Shown here piece after piece: positions 1-11,893 of a DNA stretch of 64,000 bases. The notes under the pieces were generated by a model. The model made no database searches, had not been told where the DNA came from, and saw only the letters and a program-made list of their open reading frames with translations. The position numbers and the translations under genes are program-made. Source of the stretch: Symsagittifera roscoffensis (Eukaryota > Xenacoelomorpha > Acoela > Convolutidae); NCBI RefSeq assembly GCF_963678635.1, contig NC_087071.1:14226226-14290225 (forward strand). Direction: 5' to 3'. Numbering within the stretch: position 1 is the first letter of the stretch; every line of letters starts with the position of its first letter.

Positions 1-3000
1 GCAAACATATATCGAACTGCGTAAAGACTAATTTCAGAAATGGTTGATGGAACTACATTCGAAGATGAAAATCTTGTACAAAAAGTAGCAAAACCACGGC
101 AACGCAGTCATCCGATTGCAGTAGCAGCAGGAAATGAGCAAACAATAATTATACGGGGCTTCAAGGAAACACCATGGAACGAAAGAAGGAGGAGCCTGGT
201 CAAAATTCTCTATTCAGAAGCAATGCTACTCGAATGTTCACCTTTTAGAGTTATACGCCCTCAGAATAGTCAGGAACCTCATCACCTGTAAGAACCTCAT
301 CAGAAACCCCGACATCAACAGCATCAGCAAGCTCAGAACCATTAGCTCTTCCAGCACCCTCTGAACCATCAAGAATATGTTCAGTAACCGCATCTTTAAA
401 CATGCACCATCATATTCAGTTTTCGAAGCATGAGCATTTTAGCAAGACTACTTGGAGGAGAACAAAACTCGGTAAAGATGGTCGCGAAAAGTGTAGATTT
501 AATTTTCGACCCATTTTATGATTATTCGCGAAACTAAGAAACGGGGATCTTCTGAAGATTTCAAGTACGATTTGGCCAAGGAGACAAAAACTGGAAATGT
601 CGACGATATCATCAACACTGTTCGATCTCGACTTGAATTTATAGGGTGCAAATCTTTCGCTTTTTCTCCTAAACACGTTCGTCGAGCAACCGCTGAAACG
701 TTGGCTCACTTTCCGAACTTCTGTAAACCCGAGAAAACATTTCCTGGATTTAGAAGTGACCTAGTTTCTTGCGTCAAAGCAGTTGCGTTTCTTTCACTGA
801 AAGTCACGGAGCTAAAAGGATAATGCGTGGAAATCTGGGGAGACAGCTGTGAGATTGAGGGTATGGAGGTTATCAGGCTCGCGATCAGGCTCATCAATGT
901 CGACATTAGTGTACAGTCGACTCTCAGCGTTTTCTGTGTCGCAGGTAGGTCAGTTTTGTTTCAGATACCCTAAACTTTTGTTACTTTAGAAAAAAATCTC
1001 TCAAGATTATTGGTCTCGGCATCGCTTACATGTTACATAGTTAGTATATATTTATCTTATTTTCTCTATAAAAAAAACAGGTACTTTGGCTCCAAGCAGT
1101 GCTTTATATTTCGAAAAAAAATTTGTCATGTCGCAAAAAGTTTCTGCGTACGGACAAAAGCCAGTGCGGAATTTAAGAGCAAACAGTTAACCATTGAAAG
1201 TGGAATCCGCAACCATGGCTGAAAACACTGAGAAGTCAAAATTATGAAAGTACCCCTTTGATTAATTTTCTCATCATTTGGATTGATCTTATCTTTTGAG
1301 GCCAGGTAGCGCTTTAATGAAGCGAAATTCAACAACAAAAATCAACTTTGCTCAAATTCAAATCGGATCTGTCCATGTCTGTAAAACTTGATATGTTGTT
1401 TCTTCCTAAATTAATCAACAAACGTTTCAGCGTACTGTGGAAAAGGAGCAAAACGTCGGTCCCACCACAGCAGGCAATCAAAAACCGATCTGGTCAAAAA
1501 ATTATCTAAGACAGTTAGGAGCAAAGCGGACCTATGGTGGCGATTCATCATTTTTGTTGCGGCTTCTTAGTGTTGTCTCTATTGATCAGTCAACTGATAC
1601 AGTCTCGTGGCTCCCACTGTTTGTGTCGAATGACACTAAAGACCTCCGTCCACAAACTTGCGAGCCAGAGACTGGTAAAAAAAAAATTGAATTCACTGTG
1701 CCATTTTGAAAAGAGTTACCCAAGACGTCACTGGTCAGCATCGAAGACATCCGATGCGTTTGTCTCAATGCCATCCACATGATTACTCGATGTTTGAAAA
1801 CGGATCTTCGTAAAATGGCACAAAACTTTCAGCTCTATGAGGAAAATTTGACCAGACGCGGAGTCGAAAAGCTATTTTTTTTTCACCACTGTCTCGACAA
1901 GAGGAACAGACAAAGCTCGCAAAGTGGGTGCAGTCTCTCCTTCTTGAATCTGTGCACTGACTGTCATTGCTGACAAGGAAAAAATGAAGAAGACTAGCAC
2001 AGAAATTAAAAACCTGTTTGAAGGGATATGGAAAAATGAAGTTGTTGTTCGCCCCAAAGAAAAAACTAACACGTGCGTAAACTCTGTAAAACTGCTACAA
2101 GCCCTCTACCCGAGTTTTGTCTTAAAAGTTCCTGAAAATACCCTCGGGTGCATCACCACCAACAATGCCAGTGAGCTTTTGAGAAAGAGCTTGAACGAAT
2201 GCACAAATTTACTGTGAGCATGAGGTAATTTTAACGCTTCAGGGTGCGAGAAGTGGGCTCAAAATTACTATCAAACTTCGGTGTTTATCTTTGAGGAACA
2301 AGGATTGACTCTCTTCAAACTAATTGTAATCCTTATGCCACAGCTTGTGTTGAGCAATTTCATACGAAGTCCCTGCTCGCATTTGTGCGAAGCTCATGAA
2401 AAAACCAAGCACCATGCAAACAAAAATTTTCAAGTAGGACAATGCGAGGAGGAGGAAGATTGCATAACCATGACCCCTTGTTCCTCGAAAGGTTTTTTTT
2501 TCTGCAAGTTCATCAAATGTGGCAAGTACACACGTTCTTTTCTAATTAATGCGGGAGATATCTTAGGAGGAATCAAACCATATGGCCATGTCAGCTAGTC
2601 TTCAATTAACAATAAAGGATTTTTTTTTACCCCCTACTGCAGAAGGGGTGCGACAAAATAAATTTCTGACTGTCAATCCATTGCGAAAAAACGCATTCTG
2701 GTTTTTATATGGGTATAGACCCGCTACAAGATATACCAGAGGGTGATAAATAGTTAACAAGATCCACAAAAATACAATTGGAAAATTTTTTGGGGTACAA
2801 GTATGATATTTTGGTCAAGAATCAAGATCATTACGAAGCGAAAATGCGTTTTGTTAGATGTGCGCGGATTCCTCAACAAGAACGCGTTTAATTTTAGACT
2901 TTTTATTCGAAAACATGCTGATTAGTTTTATTTGTTTATTTGTTTGCGGGGCCTATCTATATCTTTCGTGGACCTATCTATCATATTTGTACTAATTTTG

Positions 3001-4660
3001 GGCGACATTGAGTCTGCGTGGCCCCCAAATGGTACCCTTATCAAAATGCCGGTTAATTTGGAAAGGTGAGAGTGATCCGAAAAGCTGTTTTTTATGATCC
3101 CACTTAACATTTGCTAATAATAATGAATTCGAGTGCGGCAATTTTTTTACTGATTCCACAGAATGTAAGCAGATTCCTCAGATTGTAAGTGAGATATCAG
3201 CAATAACCAGCTTAAACAATGGCTAGCTATAACAACGAAAGCCGAAATTACGAATGAATACTTAACCTTTGTCAAATCTTAAATCATTACCTAACTAATC
3301 TCTTGGATTTGCCTTTTTAGAATTCAAATAAATTCAAACATTTGATTAGAATGTCCATTTTTTTTGTAAATCCGCAATTTGATAGCCTTCAGACTTGAGG
3401 TATAAATATAGCTAGATTAAGCAAATGCGGAAAATACGGACAAAAATTTAACCGATGTCAGCGGATTCCAACATCAAATCTTAAACTATTTCTTCATTAA
3501 ATTCGTGGATATACCCTTTTAGAAACCAAACATTTGATTGAAAACGGCTTTTTTGTTTTGTAAATTTAGTTTTTCTAATTATTCATAATTAACAATCATT
3601 GATATATCCCAGAAATCTTTGTGGTCGATCAAAAACAGTCACGCCCTCGGTTTAACGCAACCAATTCAAACTGTCACAAACCAAACAATTCGATTAGTTT
3701 AAATTGAATAATTAATTAACAAAATGCGTAGTGATATCAAAAAAGTCTAGCAATGTTGTTGATTGGCATAAATCGGCTGAATTAATTTTTATGTAATAAA
3801 CTGTGATTGTAAGAACTGATTCAGTTTTCATTAGCATGGATTAACGGGATTTTTTTCCCAAATTAACTGAATGTTTTACTAGTCGTAGTGGCTATACTTA
3901 TGATAAAGTAAATCTCAATAATTGCAAAAACTTGAAATTTTTCTGTCGTCTTAAAAAATGAGGGATAAACAGTCTTCTAAAGAACTTAAATTTTGAAGCA
4001 AAAAGTAAAAGCGTTTTTCAGCTTGCAATTCTGAATTTATTCTGAACACAAATTAAAACAGTCCTAAAACTTGAAAAACTTGAGTTATCATAAACCGTAA
4101 TTCTGAAGTAGATCGCAAAAAGGTTTTCCAGCTTTAAAAAAGCCAATTTTTAGTTTTCGTCCTCATTGAAACAAAACTGACGCCAGAGCCTTGTGCAGTT
4201 TCAATCGATATCATAGCATTTTATAAAACAGTAAATTTAAACTGTTAGAAATGGGAAACGTTTGTCGACTCGATTTGATACGATTTTTCAATCATTTCAA
4301 AACAAACTTCGAGCAGGTGACTCTCCTCTATGTTTTTGAATAAATAGAACGTTCACTTCTTCAGAACATTCAATTCTTTTAAGTTTGTTTTTTTAATTCA
4401 TTTTATTTATTATGTCCTTTTTTTCATTATATTTATGTCATTTTTTGGCTGTTAGTTGAATTTGATGGCTGGCTTTTTCGAAACTTTTTCAACTTTATCT
4501 TCATATTTAGGTTTGTAGTTGAATATGTAGTTTGGAGCTTAACCCTGGATCTGAGTACAACTGTTATCATGGGGACGGCGCTACGCGCACGCGTGCTGTT
4601 TCAATTAAAATTGGGCTTGTTTTGTCACATTTCCGTACCGCATCGAAATGAGCGAGCTTC
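1..4660. other. AT-rich flank, no recognised gene
   Basis: I recognise no gene here. Short plus-strand ATG frames exist at 40-291, 518-823 and 1984-2217, and an open frame without an early ATG runs 2281-2598 (Cys-rich in part). None has a motif I can name and they are not joined by clear splice sites, so they may be chance frames or eroded transposon DNA. The stretch 4,100-4,330 resembles 31,020-31,210 in direct orientation (shared words such as gccagagcc and caatcgatatcat), so at least part is dispersed repeat. From 2,600 to 4,560 I see only AT-rich sequence. Confidence 0.5.
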
Positions 4661-4669
4661 CCGGGTCGA

Positions 4670-4860
4670 GATCCCGCTCAAAAACCGCTCAAGATATCGT
4701 ATGAGCGGTTTGAGTGGTTTTTCAGCAAGATTGGAAAAACCGCTCGAACCGCTCAAATCTTGCTCGAAAAACCGCTCAAAAACCGCTCATTTCTTGCGGT
4801 GATTTTTGAACGGTTTTTCAAGCAAGATTTGAGCGGTTTTTGAGCCGTCTTCCCGGGTCG
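4670..4860. repeat. gagcggttt / aaccgctcaaa repeat block, left
   Basis: Dense alternating copies of aaccgctcaaa and its complement gagcggttt, several linked to aatcttgct. The same words occur at 6,441-6,532 and 25,229-25,330, on both sides of the Polinton. The block therefore brackets the minisatellite and looks like one host repeat that the Polinton interrupts. Confidence 0.75.
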
Positions 4861-6440
4861 AGGTCCCAGACTCATGTCCAGACTTTCGCGACAAAATTTT
4901 GGCATGTCCAGACTTTCCAGACCAAAATTAGGCAAGTCCAGGCTTTGGCCACCAAAACATGGCATTTCCAGACTTTTGCGACCATGATGATCCGTTGCGA
5001 CTATCGCGGACGAAGCAGAGGTGGCGCGACCAAAACATCGCGACTCATATTTGGTATGTCTAGACTCTCGCGACCAAGAGTTGCCATTTCCAGACTTTCG
5101 CGACCGAAAAACTAAGGCGCGACTTTCGCGACCTAGGCGGATATGGCGCGACTCTGCGGGTCAGGAAAAGGCGTGACCGGCGCGACTAAACCTAGCTATA
5201 TCCAGACTTTCCAGAACAAGATGGAGACGGCGCAATTTTCCAGACCAACATGGAGACAGCGAGTTTTTAAAAAAACTTTCAGGGATTTCTCGACTGAGGT
5301 GGAGACGGCGCGACTTTTGCGAGCATGGTGGATACGGTGCGACTCAGAAAACGGCGCAACTCCAAAGGCAACGGCTCGACCGACTTGGCCAGCGCGACCA
5401 AAATGTGCACTTTCAAGACTTTCGCGACCGAGGTGGAGACGGCGCGTCTTTGCAGACCGAAGTGGAGAGGGCGCGACTTTTCAGACCAAGGCGGAGACGG
5501 CGTGACTTTCCAGACCGAGGTGGAGACGGCGCGTTCAAGAAATCATTCCTCGCTACCAAGGCGGAGGCGGCGTGACTTTCCAGACCAAGGAAAAGACGGC
5601 GCGACTTTTCAGACCAATGCGGAGACGGCGCGACTTTTAAGACCAATGCGGAGACGGCGCGACTTTTCAGACCAAGGCGGAGACGGCGAAATTTTCCAGA
5701 CCGAGGTGGAGACGGCGCGATCAAGATTATCTTCATCGCGACTGAGGTGGATACGGTGCGACTTTCTAGACCAAGGTGGAGACGGCGCGACTTTTCAGAC
5801 CAAGGAAGAGACGGCGCGACTTTTCAGACCAATGCGGAGACGGCGCGACTTTTCAGACCAATGAGGAGACGGCGCGACTTTTCAGACCAAAGAAGAGACG
5901 GCGCGACTTTTCAGACCAATCCGGAGACGGCGCGACTTTTCAGACCAATGCGGAGACGGCGCGACTTTTCAGACCAATGCGGAGATGGCGCGACTTTTCA
6001 GACCAAGGCGGAGACGGCGCGATTTTCCAGACCGAGGTGGAGACGGCGCGTTCAAGAAATCATTCCTCGCTACCAAGGCGGAAGCGGCGTGACTTTCCAG
6101 ACCAAGGAAGAGACGGCGCGACTTTTCAGACCAATGCGGAGACGGCGCGACTTTTCAGACCAATGCGGAGACGGCGCGACTTTTCAGACCAAGGCGGAGA
6201 CGGCGCGATTTTCCAGACCGAGGTGGAGACGGCGCGATCAAGATTATTTTCATCGCAACTGAGGTGGATACGGTGCGACTTTCCAGACCAAGGTGGAGAC
6301 GGCGCGACTTTTCAGATCAAGGCGGAGAGGGCTCTACTTTCCAGAACAAGGTGGAGACGGCGCGACTTTTCAGAGCAAGGCGGAGATGGCGCTACTTTCC
6401 AGACCGAAGTGGAGATGGCGCGACCAATATTATTTTCCTC
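4861..6440 (+). repeat. 29-bp minisatellite array
   Basis: Tandem repeat. The regular part (about 5,430-6,440) has a 29-bp unit, gacttttcagaccaatgcgg followed by agacggcgc. The left part (4,861-5,430) is more diverged, with units around gtccagactttcgcgacca. GC content is far above the surroundings. Blocks ending in aagaaatcattcctcgctacc or the atcaagatta type recur, giving a higher-order pattern of several units. The three long overlapping plus-strand frames (5325-5864, 5747-6262, 5776-6477) exist because the unit has no stop in any plus frame and 29 is not a multiple of 3. I do not call them genes. Confidence 0.9.
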
Positions 6441-6532
6441 GCGACTGAGCGCGGATTTGAGCGGTTTGTTTAGATAAACCGCTCAAAACCGTTCAAATCT
6501 TGCGCGGTTTTTGAGCGCTTTTTTTTAGATAA
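6441..6532. repeat. gagcggttt repeat block, left side of insertion
   Basis: Continues the aaccgctcaaa/gagcggttt words up to the Polinton target duplication. Its counterpart resumes at 25,229. The pre-insertion site was therefore inside this repeat. Confidence 0.75.
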
Positions 6533-6538
6533 ACCGTT
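6533..6538. other. Target-site duplication, left (accgtt)
   Basis: The 6-bp accgtt directly precedes the AG terminus of the element and is repeated exactly after the CT terminus at 25,223-25,228. Six bp is the known Polinton/Maverick duplication length. Confidence 0.93.
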
Positions 6539-6802
6539 AGTAGTATGCATATAGTACGTTAGGATCGGGGGGGAGGGGGGTTGTCATACATGGATGACCA
6601 TTAGGTATAAATCATAATGGTCACCATGTATTAAATGATCAGCAATGGTCACCATGTATTAATCCTAACTGTCACCATGTATAATTTTATACCCAATGGT
6701 CACTATGTAATAATCCTAATTGTCACCATGTATAATTTTATACCTAATAGTCCTCATGTAAAACTTCGGTATATTATTGAGTATTCCCACTGAACGTTGT
6801 GG
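6539..6802 (+). repeat. Polinton left terminal inverted repeat
   Basis: Inverted match to 25,013-25,222, running from the AG terminus to gaacgttgtgg, after which the ends diverge. It holds a G-run (about 6,567-6,580) and internal tandem words such as ggtcaccatgtat. This arm has one extra internal unit of about 54 bp compared with the right arm. Confidence 0.93.
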
Positions 6803-7693
6803 AGACGGGAATGGAATTAGGTTTTGGTCGGTGCATGTTTTCCCTTCTAAAGTTTGGGGGTATTGGTTTGTTTACATGTAAAATGACGTTATATACCTAT
6901 TATATGCGACCAAGTTATATGGTATATAGGAAAGCACAAGATTTTGGCAGCGTAGCTTAACTGTTGGCTGCGGTGAACGTTTTCCTTCAAAAATTCATGT
7001 TTTATTGCTGAATCTCGAAGAAAGCAAAATTCGTCAAGTGCGGCGGCCGCCACCTCTATTTAGGCAAAACTTAATAATCAATTTGACCAAAATAAGAATG
7101 AAAAATTTCGTTCAGCCAATTGAAGGTAAAAACAAACATAGAACACTGAAAACTCTAAAATGATGAAATTGGCTTGAAAATTTTGACATTTCCATTTTCC
7201 GTGTCTACAGGAGACTAAAAAAACGTCTACAATCTATGACAAAAACTTTGATTTTATAGAAAGGTTGAAAGAGCTAATAAGTTGAAGTGGGTTAAGATCT
7301 TGAAAAACGAGAACACTGATGAAAGCCAAAAGTGCCCATTAATTTTGCTGCAACCATTTCTAAGACTTGTACCTAACTTTTTACTATAAAATTGAAGTGG
7401 AACAAAATTTCTTGGGGTCCGAGTAGAGGAAAACGCATGGCGCTCGACTCTCAGCCGAAAGGCGGCGTTTCGAAACCCGCCCGGAAATTGTACTGAAAGG
7501 AGGCAACAGTTGCTGGTATGGTGATATCCCCCCATAGATCGATTTTGTACTTTTTTTCTCACTTTGATAAAAAGTTTAACTTCTCGAATTACTGCTATTC
7601 AGTTAACAATTGGGTAAAATTTCAATTACTAAAAGAATGTATTGTTCAAAATTAAATTGTAAAATGTATAAATCAACCATATTAAATGGTTAG
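6803..7693. other. Polinton subterminal region without a recognised gene
   Basis: About 890 bp between the left TIR and the protease stop. A minus-strand open frame at 7,254-7,562 matches nothing I know and has no neighbour overlap, unlike the real genes of the element. I see no other signal. Confidence 0.5.
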
Positions 7694-8140
7694 TTAATGG
7701 GTAAGCATGTGAGTTAGGAAACGTTTCAAAACATGATCAGTTATGTAAACAAAATCAGAAGCATCACCATTAAAGTTTTTCTCAAAAATCAAATGTGCAA
7801 TATAAATACAAAAAGAACCGCACATGGTAGAGTTTGAGTCTTGCATGGAAAAGTTTGTCATCAATTCAGTCACCTGATGAAAATTCTCGTTCAATCGTTT
7901 ATACCGATTGGTGTACTGCCAAAGAGAAAGACCGAGAGGATCAGCAAAATATAAAATATTTCTTCTGTTGCAAATCACAATCCAATGTGTCCCCGGAGAA
8001 TCTGATTTTGAAGTGTTCACAATCACAAAGATAATGTTTGGGATGTGAGGTGGAAAATTGTCGGCTGCAAATACTCCAAAAAACTTATATTTCAGATGTT
8101 TACAATTCTGAATGAGGTCCTGCAACTGGATTTCATCCAT
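7694..8140 (-). CDS. Polinton adenovirus-type cysteine protease (PRO)
   Basis: Predicted capsid-maturation cysteine protease of the adenain (C5) type, 148 residues from the chosen ATG. The catalytic signature is readable in order: His in GTHWIVI, the acidic residue in ADPLG, and Cys in MCGSFCIYIAH, preceded by FGVFAADNFPP near the N-terminus. The open frame reaches 8,224, but only through a TTG. I chose the ATG at 8,140 because it lies 2 nt after the major capsid protein stop, matching the tight packing elsewhere in the element. No break is visible. It is last in the minus-strand gene row and closest to the left TIR. Confidence 0.92.
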   Translation of the reverse strand: MDEIQLQDLIQNCKHLKYKFFGVFAADNFPPHIPNIIFVIVNTSKSDSPGTHWIVICNRRNILYFADPLGLSLWQYTNRYKRLNENFHQVTELMTNFSMQDSNSTMCGSFCIYIAHLIFEKNFNGDASDFVYITDHVLKRFLTHMLTH

Positions 8141-8142
8141 TT

Positions 8143-9449
8143 TCAGACTGTCGAAATGGGAGGGACGTTCTTTGTAACTTTGCGGTCGGAGGTAATAAAT
8201 ACATTGGATGAGCGTATACCCCAAACAAAAATTTCCAGGTTTGCTGTCAAAGCGTTTGAGAATTGAAGATCGAGTGAAACTGAGCAGTTAGTAAGTTCTG
8301 GATGCAAGAAGTCATGAGCTGCCTGCTGTGTGCTAGTGAGATCAAAACACATAATAAAGTGCTGTTGGTAGTTATCCAGAGTGATTCCCAGCCCGCAGTG
8401 CAACAAACCCAACGCTGATAGTGTGTTGAAGAAGAGACGTTTATGATCTTGTGTACTGATTGGTGTACTTGCTATTGGTAAACCATTTCGTCCCAAAGTA
8501 ACTTGCTCTAATCCAAACTTTTGATAATGAAAAGGATTCGTTCGGTTTGTTCCTAGAAATGCATTATTTGTGTTCAATGCTATGATAATTTGTCTCACCG
8601 GTTCACGAGCAAAAATATCTTCCTGTTGCCAGCTGCGCTGACCAGCTGTTGCAAGAAATGTTTTTGTAATTTCTTCTTGATATGGGTAGTTCGCAGGAAA
8701 TTTGAGCAAAGTTGATTCAATGGCAGAGAGCACATGGTCGGTCACAGTAATTTTTCTAACATATAGGTTCGCTTCGAGTACTTGCAGCTTGTAATGCTTG
8801 GCAGCATCTTCCGATATAATGCGAAAGTCTTCATGAGAACGTCTGTAGGAAAGTCTGAGGGTAACACCGCTCAACAAATGCTTGTCACATGTGAAAAATC
8901 AACTCCAGCGGGTCCATAGAACCAAATTTCCCTCGATTCACGGACCAGTTCTCGTTGAGATGTGAAATCAGCTGCATCTATTGCAGCGGGATTGTTTTCA
9001 AAACGATATCCCTGACACTTAAGCCATGAGTCCTTGGCTCCTTTGCTGTTAGAAAATTCTGTTCCAATAAAGCTTTTATGCGCAAAATTACTATTGGCAT
9101 TTGAGATTTTGAGTCCATTAGCAGAGAGGGTACAGTCAGAGAAAAGGGAATACAGGGAGTTGTTTACGAGGAACGGTGAATCAGACACAGTAGGATCAGT
9201 GTTTTCATATCGCAGATCAGCTCCAGTTGATTGCGTTACTTTGCATCGTATTTCCAAATAAATTTTTTGCAGGTCAACAAAATTATTACGGTCACCGGTG
9301 ATTTCAAATTCAATCATTGGTCCATTGGGTGAATAGACAGGTCCAATTTTTTGATCAAAAGCGTTTTCAAAAGTAACCAAAAGAGGTTGTTTTTCAAACA
9401 AATCCAGAGAGCTATGGGTAGCTTCATTGGGTAACAAATTAGCGATCAT
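8143..9449 (-). pseudogene. Polinton major capsid protein (double jelly-roll), frameshifted
   Basis: The N-terminal frame runs 9,449-8,871 and the rest continues in another frame from about 8,877 to 8,143. Together they make about 435 codons, the expected size for the Polinton double jelly-roll capsid protein. The N-terminal part has the family pattern of a hydrophobic NEATHSSLDLFEKQPLL-like opening, a GPMIEFEI strand and DLQKIYLEIRCKV. The second part has the usual LRLSYRRS and LQVLEANLYVRKI strands. The frame changes at 8,871-8,880, beside a short A/T run, where a TGA closes the first frame. It was intact until recently, or the break is an assembly error, because both halves otherwise stay open. 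It assembles the capsid shell in related elements. Confidence 0.9.
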
Positions 9450-9859
9450 TTTTTATGTTTGAGAAAAAATCTGCTCGACTTCTCACTGGTCTGGTTTTTC
9501 TTCGAATGGTTGTTTTTCTTTTTCGAGCCCCTACTGACCTTCTTCTTCGTAATCCATTCATTGGTGTCTTTCGACGACGACGTCTACCACCACCGAGTTG
9601 TTTTCTTGCAGTTTTTGTGACTGTTTTTCAATGCTTGTTTAGGAGACTTCTTTTTCATAGCGACATCAATTAGTTCTGGCGCTGCACTCATCAAAAGTTC
9701 TCTGCCCAGTTTTTTCGCAGCCAGTAGAATAACCCGTCGTGCAAACGGTATAGCAACACGACCAATACCAGCAGCCAAAGCGCCAAATCCACTGCCGCGT
9801 TGTCGGTAGTGTCCAGAGAAATGAGGAAGTGAAGCTTGCTTTGCATAATATTGTTCCAT
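9434..9859 (-). pseudogene. Polinton small basic core/pVI-like protein, frameshifted
   Basis: The ATG at 9,859 opens a protein with YRQRGSGFGAL, a Gly/Ala helix and IPFARRVILLAAKKLG, the opening typical of the small Polinton protein compared with adenovirus pVI/pX. That frame stops at 9,584. A second frame, open to a TAA near 9,434, carries a very Arg/Lys-rich tail (for example GGGRRRRRK and RADFFSNIK) of the kind that normally ends this family. The two join within 9,610-9,635, where there are two A5 runs. It is probably a DNA-associated or membrane-active capsid component; the role is inferred from relatives. Confidence 0.75.
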
Positions 9860-9865
9860 TGGTTT

Positions 9866-10734
9866 TCAATCAAAGCGCTTGAATTTTAGAGTCAACACAA
9901 CTTTACCAGTTCCTGCAAAGGGCACTAGTCTTCCAATTTCTGTGCGCAACTGTACCGATATTGATTGTACAGATGAAGTGATTAATTTTTTGTAGTCTAA
10001 ATTAGTGAAGTTTTTCGATGATTAGGTTCAATGCTGCAGGCACTACCGTTTTTGATGCGTCTATTTGAATCAATGACGCGTAACAATGGGGCCTTTGCAT
10101 CACCAACAGTTTGGTATTGAATAATGTCAATATAGACAAAAATTAGACTTGTCCCACTTGATAAGTCATATGGGAAATGAGATTCGTACAGTTCGTTTCC
10201 CTCATAAGATGCATCGAAGGAGGGTATCATTTTGTAACCAATGTGATATTCACCGTTCTCATCAAGCTTTGCATTGTAGCCTAGCAGACTGGGTGTTTGG
10301 GGACTTGGGAATGAGATTCCTTCATTTGCGTTCATCCAAATGCTCATGCTATTCGTGATTTCTTGAGGACTCGCATCAAAATGAATTTTGTCTTTGAGTT
10401 TTGTTTTTATCTCATTAATCAATTGTTCTATAAAAGTGTACTCTCTTGATTTGATAAAAACTTTTTCGCCATAGTAGGGTCTGGAAATTGTATTCCGATT
10501 GCCAGCGTTGGATTTACTGGCTACTACTTCGGATGCTCTGAAGTACGTAAATTCCTCATCAGTAACATTGTTTAATTTTGTGGGGAAAATTATTTCTGAG
10601 AGAGCAACCCTCCAATCTCCGTCTAAAGCTATTTCTTCTTTAGAAAAATTTCTAAAACTGGCCAAAGTGTTGTCTGGGAAATAATCCATTGATGCTGTTG
10701 AAATCAAATGTACAGTAAACTCATCACTGCCCAT
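9866..10734 (-). pseudogene. Polinton minor capsid (penton-like) protein, frameshifted near C-terminus
   Basis: Single jelly-roll minor capsid protein of the Polinton penton type. From the ATG at 10,734 it shows the family opening (FTVHLISTASMDYFPDNT, then DGDWRVALSEIIFP) and the late conserved segment DIIQYQTVGDAKAPLLRVI. The frame ends early at 9,997. The other frame continues with a strand pair including RLVPFAGTGKVVLTL and stops at 9,866, so about 45 C-terminal residues are displaced. The change falls at an A5 run, 10,011-10,015. The start overlaps the integrase end (stop at 10,724) by about 11 bp. Confidence 0.87.
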
Positions 10735-11893
10735 TTTCGTTATAATCAGCTTTGTTTCCAATTAAACTAAGTTCTTTTTTATAAAAATTTCCGCTGATTT
10801 CTTCCTTTTCCGCATCAATGAGACTGTATGTTGAAGGGTTTACAGTAGGAATGGCAACTATTTCAAAAACTTCGTCTGTAAAAATCTGCTTGTAATCTTT
10901 TCTAAAAGGCAAGTCAGTCTTCGCTATTCGCACATAGTCACCAACATAAAATTTTGGTTTCTGTACCAACTTCGATGAGCTGTTTGCAATTAATGAAACC
11001 AAAGCAGGTACATGTTTTCTTGTGACCTTGTTTGGAGCCAATTTTGTTACTCTATTAACGCGTGAGTTAATCGTTTGAACAAAACTTTGTAATTTTTCAA
11101 TATAACTAAAAGTCCATTCAAACTCCAAGTATTTGTACATAATACTTTTCAGCGATCGAATGTTTCTTTCGGCAAACGCTGATTTTTTTTCACTGTGAGT
11201 ATTGTATTTGATGATTTCTCGTTTAGTACATAACTTTTCGAACTCTCCTTTAAACTCGGTGCCTTTGTCAACCCAAACTTTTTTTGGTTGTTTTGTTTTG
11301 ATCATTTTTTTGAAAGCTTCGGCTGATTCCCTAACATATTTGGTCTTCAGGGGTTCCACTTGTAAGTAGCGAGAGAGACAATCGACAGCAACTAACAAAT
11401 ATTGTACCCCTCGGTTATATTTAGCCAATTTATCAACATAAGCCAAGTCAAGAGACCAAATTTCGTTGATATCGTTAACAATCACTTTTAGCCGATGATA
11501 TGTTTTACGAAACAATTCATACTTTGTATGTGATGATTGAGATCTCAGAAATTTTTAAAAATTTTTTCGTGAGAGTTGACTAGCATTTGTTAAATTTTTA
11601 ACGCTACCAAATGCAGCTGGACCTTTCGTGTAGAGTAATTTGAGTTTCTTTTCTTCATTGATAGTAGGATTTCCATTCTTTTGTTGACGTCGTCGCAAAC
11701 GATTCTTTACTGCTTTCATAGTTTTTATCATCGTCGTCAACTTCGTCGTTGGTGGTGGGGAAAAATTCTTGTTTCTGGGTTTTTCTTTTGTCGGATTGCT
11801 TGGTTTTGGGTTTGAGAGTTGTCGACCGAGTCTTCGAAGAGGAGGGTTTTGATCTCTCCGAGTACTCAGTTGTCGGGTTGTCGTCGGAGACAA
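10724..11893 (-). pseudogene. Polinton retrovirus-type integrase (INT), in-frame TAA
   Basis: DDE integrase that inserts the element DNA. The catalytic acids are readable: Asp in WSLDLAYV, Asp in VWVDKGTEF and Glu in SAFAERNIRSLK. A C-terminal chromo-like region follows (KFYVGDYVRIAK, then YSLIDAEKEEISG). Upstream, in the same frame, is the family N-terminal signature LLYTKGPAAFGSVKNL and then SQLSRKNF. A single TAA at 11,555-11,557 separates it from the core, which resumes at once (FLRSQSSHTKYEL). The break is a stop, not a frameshift. The true start is uncertain, because the frame upstream of 11,680 is low-complexity and overlaps the preceding gene in another frame. Confidence 0.93.

Noticed and set aside
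5430-6440. CRISPR array
   Set aside because: Direct tandem units with no unique spacers, in an animal genome.
5325-6477. Three long overlapping plus-strand ORFs rich in Arg/Asp/Phe
   Set aside because: They are the three readings of a 29-bp tandem repeat that lacks stops, with no start context or family resemblance.
7254-7562. Polinton gene beside the left TIR
   Set aside because: 102 codons with no family pattern and no overlap with neighbours. Left as an unassigned region.
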